Below are positions 6,684 to 11,239 of a stretch of 11,239 nt of DNA, one piece after another. The stretch covers positions 1 through 11,239 of the forward strand of contig JBECKR010000324.1 of assembly GCA_040235415.1 (NCBI GenBank). Reading direction: 5' to 3'. Origin of the DNA: JBECKR01 sp040235415 (GTDB lineage: Bacteria > Acidobacteriota > Polarisedimenticolia > Polarisedimenticolales > Polarisedimenticolaceae). The first letter of the stretch is position 1; every line of letters starts with the position of its first letter. The notes under the pieces were generated by a model, which had not been told where the DNA came from, made no database searches, and was given only the letters and a program-made list of their open reading frames with translations. Position numbers and translations under genes: made by a program.

Positions 6684-8165
6684 ATGGCGAAGCTCATCAC
6701 ACCACGGTCCGAGGACCACTCCCGCTGGTACACCGACGTCGTGACGCAGGCTCGGCTGGCGGACTACTCGCCGGTCAAGGGCTGCATGGTGATCCGGCCG
6801 CACGGCTACGCCCTGTGGGAGAACATGCAGCGCGCGCTCGACGGCATGTTCAAGGCCACCGGGCACCGCAACGCGTACTTCCCGCTGTTCATTCCGAAGT
6901 CCTTCCTGGCGCGCGAGGCGGAGCACGTCGAAGGATTCGCGAAGGAGTGCGCGATCGTGACGCACTCCCGGCTCAAGACGGCGGAGATCGACGGCAAGCC
7001 GACGGTGGTGCCGGATCCCGAGAGCGCGCTCGACGAGGAGCTCGTCATCCGGCCGACGTCGGAGACGATCATCTACGCGATGTTCGCGAAATGGGTGAAG
7101 TCGTATCGCGACCTCCCGCTGCTGATCAACCAGTGGGCGAACGTCGTGCGCTGGGAGATGCGCACGCGGCTGTTCCTGCGGACGACCGAGTTCCTGTGGC
7201 AGGAGGGGCACACCGCGCACGCGACGTCCGAGGACGCGGAGGAGGAGGCGCGGCGCATGCTGGACATCTACACCGACTTCGCCGAGAACTGGATGGCGCT
7301 CCCGGTGCTGCGGGGGCTCAAGACCGAGAAGGAGAAGTTCGCCGGCGCCGACCACACGTACTGCATCGAGGCGCTGATGCAGGACAACCGGGCGCTGCAG
7401 TCGGGGACGTCGCACCACCTCGGACAGAACTTCGCGAAGGTGTTCGACCTCAAGTTCCAGAACGAGAGCGGCGAGTGGACGTACGCCTGGAACACCTCCT
7501 GGGGCGTGTCGACGCGGCTGATCGGCGCGGTCGTGATGGCGCACGGCGACGACAACGGCCTCGTGCTGCCCCCCAAGCTCGCGCCCGTCCACGTGGCGGT
7601 CGTCCCGATCTACCGCTCCGCGGATGCCAAGAACGCGATCCTCGACGCGGCGCGGGATGTCGCCGAGCTGCTCCGGAAGTCCGGGTTGTCGGTCGAGGTC
7701 GACGATCGCGAGAACCTCTCCCCCGGGTTCAAGTTCAACGAGTGGGAGATGCTCGGTGTTCCCCTGCGCCTCGAGATCGGCCCCAAGGACATCGAGAAGG
7801 CGAGCGCGATGAGCGTCTCGCGCCTCGACCGCTCGAAGGAGCCGCTCTCGTTCAACGGCATCGAGCGGCACGTCGAGAGACGGCTCGAGGCGATCCAGGA
7901 GGCGATGTACGAAGCCGCCCTCGAGCGCAGGGAGGCCAACACCCGGGCGATCGACTCGTGGGACGCGTTCCGCGAGACCGCCGACGGGCCGGGGGGGTTC
8001 CTACTGGCGCACTGGTGCGGCGACCGCGAGTGCGAGCAGGCGATCCAGGACGAGACGAAGGCGACGATCCGCTGCCTCGTGTTCGACCGGCCGGCCGAGA
8101 ACGGCGCCTGCGTACGCTGCGGGCGCCCGTCGTCCCGCCGCGTCCACTTCGCCAAGGCGTACTAG
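6684..8165 (+). CDS. proS: Prolyl-tRNA synthetase, archaeal/eukaryote type
   Basis: A 493-residue class II aminoacyl-tRNA synthetase that charges tRNA-Pro in the cytoplasm. Family marks: PVKGCMVIRPHGYALWENMQ (30-49), VIRPTSETIIYAMFAKW (121-137), motif 2 region RTTEFLWQEGHTAH (166-179), GTSHHLGQNFAK (241-252), motif 3 region WGVSTRLIGAVVMAHGDDNG (273-292), then the anticodon-binding domain (about 300-400). The C-terminal domain holds four cysteines in zinc-site order (Cys445, Cys450, Cys476, Cys479) and the chain ends in the Tyr typical of this type. The editing insertion of the longer bacterial type, which lies between motifs 2 and 3, is absent. The ATG at 6684 begins MAKLITPRSEDHSRWY, as relatives do; the Shine-Dalgarno is weak (AGGTG). 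It converges with the downstream gap gene, and the stop codons overlap. Confidence 0.96.
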   Translation: MAKLITPRSEDHSRWYTDVVTQARLADYSPVKGCMVIRPHGYALWENMQRALDGMFKATGHRNAYFPLFIPKSFLAREAEHVEGFAKECAIVTHSRLKTAEIDGKPTVVPDPESALDEELVIRPTSETIIYAMFAKWVKSYRDLPLLINQWANVVRWEMRTRLFLRTTEFLWQEGHTAHATSEDAEEEARRMLDIYTDFAENWMALPVLRGLKTEKEKFAGADHTYCIEALMQDNRALQSGTSHHLGQNFAKVFDLKFQNESGEWTYAWNTSWGVSTRLIGAVVMAHGDDNGLVLPPKLAPVHVAVVPIYRSADAKNAILDAARDVAELLRKSGLSVEVDDRENLSPGFKFNEWEMLGVPLRLEIGPKDIEKASAMSVSRLDRSKEPLSFNGIERHVERRLEAIQEAMYEAALERREANTRAIDSWDAFRETADGPGGFLLAHWCGDRECEQAIQDETKATIRCLVFDRPAENGACVRCGRPSSRRVHFAKAY

Positions 8166-9175
8166 AACGCGGCCATGCGCTCGATGAGGTCGACGACGCG
8201 GCACGAGTAGCCCCACTCGTTGTCGTACCACGCCACGACCTTCGCGAAGTTGCCGCCGAGCACGCGGGTCGAGGGCGCGTCGAAGACCGCCGACGCCGTG
8301 CTGCCGATGATGTCGCTCGACACGATCGGCTCTTCGGAGTACTCCAAGATCCCCTTGAGCGGCGCGTTCTCGGACGCGCTTCGCATCGCGTCGTTGAGCG
8401 CCTGGACCGAAGCCGGCCGATCGAGCTCGGCCACGAGGTCGACGGTCGAGCCGTCCGGAACCGGCACCCGCATCGCGATGCCGTCGAGCTTGCCGGCGAG
8501 CGCCGGGAGGACCTTTCCGACCGCCCGCGCCGCGCCGGTCGTCGTCGGGATGATGTTCTCCGCCGCCGCCCGCGAGCGCCGGAGGTCGCTGTGCGGGACG
8601 TCGGCGAGCCGCTGGTCGTTGGTGTAGGCGTGGACCGTCGTGATGTAGCCCTTGCGGATCCCGAAACGGTCCTGGATGACCTTGGCGACCGGCGCGAGGC
8701 AGTTCGTGGTGCACGACGCGTTGGACACGATGCGGTGCTCCGGTGAGAGCTCGTCGTCGTTGACGCCCACCACGATCGTCGCGTCGATCGCGTCCTTGGC
8801 GGGGACCGTGAGCAGCACGCGGCCCGCCCCCGCCTCGAGATGCTGCGCGATCTGATCCCGCTTGCGGAACTTCCCCGTCGCCTCGACGACGAACTCGACG
8901 CCGAGCTTCTTCCAGGGCAGCTCCTTGGGATCCCGGACCTCGAGCATCCGGACGCGTTGCGTTCCCGCCGTCATGACCCCGTCCTCGACCACGACCTTGC
9001 CCTTGAAGCGGCCGTGCACGGTGTCGTAGCGCAGGAGGTACGCGAGCGACTCGTTGTCCGTGATGTCGTTGATCGCGAGGACCTCGACGTCCTCGCGCTG
9101 GCTCAGCAGGCGGAACACGGCCCGGCCGATGCGGCCGAACCCGTTGATCGCGACTCTCGGCTTGCTAGCGCTCAT
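8162..9175 (-). CDS. gap: Glyceraldehyde-3-phosphate dehydrogenase, canonical paralogue
   Basis: A 337-residue class I phosphorylating GAPDH that converts glyceraldehyde 3-phosphate, NAD and phosphate to 1,3-bisphosphoglycerate in glycolysis. The NAD fold starts VAINGFGRIGR (8-18), with the NAD-selecting Asp37 in INDITD. The active site is SNASCTTNCLAP with Cys155, and the base is His182 in TTVHAYTNDQ. TTTGAA (211-216) for the phosphate sites and WYDNEWGY (316-323) are intact. VPHSD keeps the Pro linked with NAD preference. A GTG at 9184 is in frame, but the ATG at 9175 has GAGGTG six bases upstream and is preferred. It lies 21 bases behind a second GAPDH gene and is probably co-transcribed with it. 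Its TAG stop overlaps the proS TAG, leaving no room for an intergenic terminator. Confidence 0.95.
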   Translation of the reverse strand: MSASKPRVAINGFGRIGRAVFRLLSQREDVEVLAINDITDNESLAYLLRYDTVHGRFKGKVVVEDGVMTAGTQRVRMLEVRDPKELPWKKLGVEFVVEATGKFRKRDQIAQHLEAGAGRVLLTVPAKDAIDATIVVGVNDDELSPEHRIVSNASCTTNCLAPVAKVIQDRFGIRKGYITTVHAYTNDQRLADVPHSDLRRSRAAAENIIPTTTGAARAVGKVLPALAGKLDGIAMRVPVPDGSTVDLVAELDRPASVQALNDAMRSASENAPLKGILEYSEEPIVSSDIIGSTASAVFDAPSTRVLGGNFAKVVAWYDNEWGYSCRVVDLIERMAAF

Positions 9176-9196
9176 GTTGCTCACCTCGACCGCCGG

Positions 9197-10219
9197 TCAG
9201 GCGGGTACCGCCTTCTGATCGAAGGAGGCCAGACGCAGGATCAGCTCGACCACCCGCGTCGCGTACCCCCAGCCGTTGTCGTACCACGTCAGGGTCTTCA
9301 AGAGGTTCCCTTCGAGGACCGACGTCGACAGGCCGTCGAATATCGCGGAGTGCGGGTTGCCGATGATGTCGGACGACACGACCGGCTGGTCGGTGAATTC
9401 GACGATGTCCTTCATCCGGGTCAGGGCCGCCGACTTCACGACCTCGTTGACCTCCTCGGGGGTCACGACGCGTTCCATCAGCGTCACGAGGTCGACGCAC
9501 GACCCGTCCGGGATCGGGACGTTCAGCGCCATGCCGTCGAGCTTGCCGCGGAGCTCCGGCAAGATCCGCTCGACCGCCTGGGGCGACCACGTCGTCGTCG
9601 GGATGATGTTCTCCGCGGCGGCGCGCGAGCGCCTGAGCTCGCTGTGCGGCACGTCCGCGAGGCGCTGGTCGTTGGTGTAGGCATGAACCGTCGTCATGAA
9701 GCCGCGCTCGATGCCGAACGACTCGTCGAGCAGCTTGCAGATCGGGGCGAGCGCGTTCGCGGTGCACGACGCGTTGCTGACGATGCGCGTGTCGGCGGTG
9801 AGGACGTCGTCGTTGACGCCCATCACGACGACGGCGTCGATCTCGTCGCGCGGGGGCACCGTCAGGATGACGCGCTTCGCGCCGGTGTCGAGGTGTCGCT
9901 GCAGCTCGGCGCGGTGCCGGAACTTCCCGGTCGCGTCGATCACGATGTCGACTCCCATGGCACCCCAGTCGACGTCGCCGGGAGCCTTGCGCTGCAGCAT
10001 CCGGATCTGCCGCCCCTTGGCGTACATCGCCTCGCCGACGACCGTGACCGGCTCCTTGAACAGTCCGTGGACGGTGTCGAAGCGCAGGAGATACTCGAGT
10101 CCCTTCGGGTCCGCGATGTCGACGATCGCGATGATCTCGATGTCGTCCCGGGGGTAGAGGATGCGGAAGACGTTCCTCCCGATCCGACCGAATCCCATGA
10201 TTCCGATCCGAATGGCCAT
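9197..10219 (-). CDS. GAPDH-family dehydrogenase, divergent paralogue
   Basis: A 340-residue class I GAPDH homologue, first gene of a two-gap unit. Conserved parts: IGIMGFGRIGR (5-15), Asp34 in IVDIAD, catalytic Cys152 in SNASCTANALAP, His179 in TTVHAYTNDQ, and the LRRSRAAAENIIPTTT loop. It departs from its neighbour and from the family at otherwise near-invariant places: CTTNC is CTANA, TTTGAA is TTTWSP (Gly to Trp at 211, in the phosphate-binding region), and WYDNEWGY is WYDNGWGY. It may have an altered substrate, for example erythrose 4-phosphate, or altered phosphate use; GAPDH with unusual kinetics is equally possible. The start ATG at 10219 has GGGAG seven bases upstream. A GC hairpin (10243-10258) lies in the leader. 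Confidence 0.9.
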   Translation of the reverse strand: MAIRIGIMGFGRIGRNVFRILYPRDDIEIIAIVDIADPKGLEYLLRFDTVHGLFKEPVTVVGEAMYAKGRQIRMLQRKAPGDVDWGAMGVDIVIDATGKFRHRAELQRHLDTGAKRVILTVPPRDEIDAVVVMGVNDDVLTADTRIVSNASCTANALAPICKLLDESFGIERGFMTTVHAYTNDQRLADVPHSELRRSRAAAENIIPTTTWSPQAVERILPELRGKLDGMALNVPIPDGSCVDLVTLMERVVTPEEVNEVVKSAALTRMKDIVEFTDQPVVSSDIIGNPHSAIFDGLSTSVLEGNLLKTLTWYDNGWGYATRVVELILRLASFDQKAVPA

Positions 10220-10242
10220 GTCGTCGCTCCCGCCCTCCGGGC

Positions 10243-10258
10243 CCCGGACGGGTCCGGG
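10243..10258 (-). promoter_or_regulatory. GC-rich hairpin in the gap leader
   Basis: CCCGGA (10243-10248) pairs with TCCGGG (10253-10258) around a four-base loop, 24 bases before the start codon of the divergent gap paralogue and close to its Shine-Dalgarno. It could modulate translation initiation; in DNA this GC-rich it may also be chance. Confidence 0.3.
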
Positions 10259-10317
10259 AGGCTCGGTTGAAGGTCACCCTGCCGGGGTCCGGGTGCTCGG
10301 ACCGCCTCGCGGCGCGC

Positions 10318-10332
10318 GAATTCCGGGAATTC
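10318..10332. promoter_or_regulatory. 15-bp perfect palindrome, candidate operator on the gap side
   Basis: GAATTCCGGGAATTC is a perfect inverted repeat (7+1+7), unusually AT-containing for this region. It lies about 25-40 bases downstream of the transcription start predicted from the TAGAAT at 10364-10369, a suitable place for a repressor site in the gap leader. It shares the TTCC/GGAA half-sites with the palindrome at 10434-10445 on the sigma-factor side. Confidence 0.5.
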
Positions 10333-10363
10333 CGTCGAATCGGCGCCGTCTTCGGTCGCGCCC

Positions 10364-10369
10364 ATTCTA
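10364..10369 (-). promoter_or_regulatory. Candidate -10 element of the gap pair (TAGAAT)
   Basis: TAGAAT on the minus strand, the same hexamer seen ahead of the five-gene operon. It predicts a leader of about 138 bases for the first gap gene, containing the 15-bp palindrome and the GC hairpin. No clear -35. Confidence 0.5.
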
Positions 10370-10404
10370 GCGCCCGGCCGCCCCGCCCGCTGCGGGTTCC
10401 GTCC

Positions 10405-10410
10405 TATAGT
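10405..10410 (+). promoter_or_regulatory. Candidate -10 element of the sigma factor gene (TATAGT)
   Basis: TATAGT lies 77 bases before the sigma ATG and 35 bases from the opposing TAGAAT. A small palindrome, CCCGCTGCGGG (10386-10396), sits just upstream where the promoter spacer and -35 would be. No consensus -35, so an alternative or autoregulated promoter is possible. Confidence 0.45.
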
Positions 10411-10433
10411 AGCGGCGCGGCGCCGGGCCGCGA

Positions 10434-10445
10434 GTTCCCGGGAAC
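10434..10445. promoter_or_regulatory. 12-bp perfect palindrome in the sigma factor leader
   Basis: GTTCCCGGGAAC is a perfect inverted repeat about 25 bases downstream of the predicted -10 and 42 bases before the sigma ATG. With the 10318-10332 palindrome it shares TTCC and GGAA arms. It is a candidate operator for control of the sigma gene. Function is inferred from symmetry and position only. Confidence 0.45.
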
Positions 10446-10487
10446 CTCCGGCCGCCGGCATCGTTCCACACCGTGACGGGAGCCTCG

Positions 10488-11069
10488 ATGGAGGATCGGA
10501 CACGCGTCGACCACGAGCTCGTGACGCGGGTCCTCGCCGGGGATTCCGGGGCGTTCGATGCGCTGGTACGGGCGTACCAGCGGCTGGTCGCCGGGGTGGC
10601 GTGGCGCTACGGAGTCCCGGCGGGAGACGTCGAGGACGCGGTCAGCGAGGTTTTCGTGAAGGTCTACACGAATCTCCACATGTACCGTCCGGACCACCCG
10701 TTCGCGACCTGGCTGTACCGTCTCGCCGTCAACCACGTCCTGGACCGCGGCCGGCGGCGCGGCCGGCGCGAGCGAGGCCGCACCGAGATGCCGGAGCAGG
10801 TCGTGGACCGCTCTCCCGGCGTCGAGCAGCGGATCGAGGTCGACGAGCGCGCCGGGCTGGTCCGGGCCGCGCTCGCGGAGGTTCCCGAGCGCTACCGCGA
10901 GGCGATCTTCCTCGTGTACGTCGAAGGGATGAAGGTCGAGGAGGCCTCGGCCGCGCTCGGCGTCCCGTCGGGGACGCTCAAGACGCGCCTGATGCGCGGC
11001 CGAGAGGCGTTACGCCGCATTCTGGTCCGGCGGCACCCGGAGCACTTCGGAGGCGACCATGCGTTGTGA
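10488..11069 (+). CDS. ECF-type RNA polymerase sigma factor
   Basis: A 193-residue sigma-70 family factor with only regions 2 and 4. Region 2 spans about residues 20-92, with FDALVRAYQRLV (23-34), the DVEDAVSEVFVKVY helix (47-60) that binds core polymerase, and FATWLYRLAVNHVLDRGRRR (72-91) for -10 recognition. An Arg-rich linker follows (about 87-98). Region 4 spans about 125-180, with LAEVPERYREAIFLVYVEGM and the helix-turn-helix VEEASAALGVPSGTLKTRLMRG. The ATG at 10488 is preferred because GGGAG precedes it by five bases; an in-frame GTG at 10473 has no Shine-Dalgarno. The 3' end overlaps the anti-sigma gene by 11 bases, so the two are co-expressed and the factor is presumably held inactive until a signal arrives. 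The regulon is not known. Confidence 0.93.
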   Translation: MEDRTRVDHELVTRVLAGDSGAFDALVRAYQRLVAGVAWRYGVPAGDVEDAVSEVFVKVYTNLHMYRPDHPFATWLYRLAVNHVLDRGRRRGRRERGRTEMPEQVVDRSPGVEQRIEVDERAGLVRAALAEVPERYREAIFLVYVEGMKVEEASAALGVPSGTLKTRLMRGREALRRILVRRHPEHFGGDHAL

Positions 11070-11239
11070 GCGAGTCGCGGAGGCGTTGCTCGATCGCTCC
11101 CTCGGGCTGCTGTCCCGGGAGGACGGCGAGCGTCTCGACGCCCATCTCCGGGACTGCGCGCGCTGCAGGTCGGTCGCGGCCGCCGACGCCGCGATCGACC
11201 GCTCGCTCGCGCGCCTCGCCGTGGCGCGGCCTCCCGAGA
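11059..11239 (+). CDS. Zinc-finger anti-sigma factor (partial, runs off window)
   Basis: The first 60 codons of a gene starting at ATG 11059, with GGAGG five bases upstream, inside the end of the sigma gene. The product begins MRCERVAEALLD and carries His29-x3-Cys33-x2-Cys36 plus Cys3, the arrangement of the anti-sigma zinc-finger (zf-HC2/ZAS) domain that binds ECF sigma factors. The frame stays open to the window edge, so whether a transmembrane segment and sensor domain follow cannot be seen. The 11-base overlap with the sigma gene supports a cognate pair. Confidence 0.85.
   Translation, partial: MRCERVAEALLDRSLGLLSREDGERLDAHLRDCARCRSVAAADAAIDRSLARLAVARPPE

Noticed and set aside
6639..7871. 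410-codon minus-strand frame opposite proS
   Set aside because: Runs across the proS promoter and start; repetitive Arg/Val/Asp/His translation without motifs, while proS is certain.
8162..10219. Very recent DNA duplication of the gap genes
   Set aside because: High identity is confined to coding stretches of invariant protein motifs and is explained by conservation plus strong codon bias; the proteins differ widely elsewhere.
8840..10270. 476-codon + strand frame opposite the two gap genes
   Set aside because: Spans both GAPDH genes and their spacer; it shows internal similarity only because the two opposing paralogues are similar.

Overview
The window is GC-rich DNA (roughly 70% by eye) that is almost entirely coding. 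It reads as a chromosomal segment of a Gram-negative-type bacterium. The evidence is a murein-recycling ligase (Mpl), an AsmA-type envelope protein, a probable lipoprotein, a short archaeal/eukaryote-type prolyl-tRNA synthetase and an ECF sigma/zinc-finger anti-sigma pair. The mix would suit Acidobacteriota or another deep-branching high-GC phylum, but that placement is inference; no rRNA or other taxonomic marker is present.

Layout. (1) 1-183 (+) is the low-complexity C-terminal tail of a gene that starts outside the window. Its intrinsic terminator (242-275) lies inside the 3' end of the converging gene. (2) 223-5668 (-) is a tightly packed five-gene operon, in transcription order: small putative lipoprotein, patatin-like phospholipase, AsmA-family protein, Mpl, and a class I glutamine amidotransferase. 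Three of its four junctions are TGATG or ATGA overlaps and the fourth is a 10-base gap holding a Shine-Dalgarno sequence, so the genes are very probably co-transcribed and translationally coupled. (3) 5669-5772 is a short divergent promoter region. It leads (+) to a protein-L-isoaspartate O-methyltransferase with an N-terminal export-like segment. (4) 6548-6619 is a REP-like array of four 13-bp palindromes that form two strong hairpins, placed between the methyltransferase stop and the proS promoter. (5) 6684-8165 (+) is proS. It converges on (6) two tandem class I GAPDH genes (8162-10219, -); the proS and downstream gap stop codons share one CTAG palindrome. (7) 10220-10487 is a 268-bp divergent regulatory region with two -10-like hexamers and two perfect palindromes that share a TTCC/GGAA core. 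(8) 10488-11239 (+) is an ECF sigma factor overlapping the start of its zinc-finger anti-sigma factor, which runs off the window.

How the genes relate. The five-gene operon joins lipid turnover (patatin), a membrane-anchored AsmA-type protein and cell-wall peptide recycling (Mpl), so an envelope-maintenance role is a reasonable inference. The amidotransferase coupled to a Mur-family ligase recalls the MurT-GatD logic, but it belongs to a different GATase subgroup. The two GAPDH paralogues differ at phosphate-site and active-site-proximal positions: the downstream copy looks canonical, while the upstream one carries substitutions that could change substrate or kinetics. Every presumed unit start has one TATAAT-like hexamer and no convincing -35. 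No complete mobile element, CRISPR array, tRNA or rRNA was seen, and no stretch above 300 bases lacks a gene.
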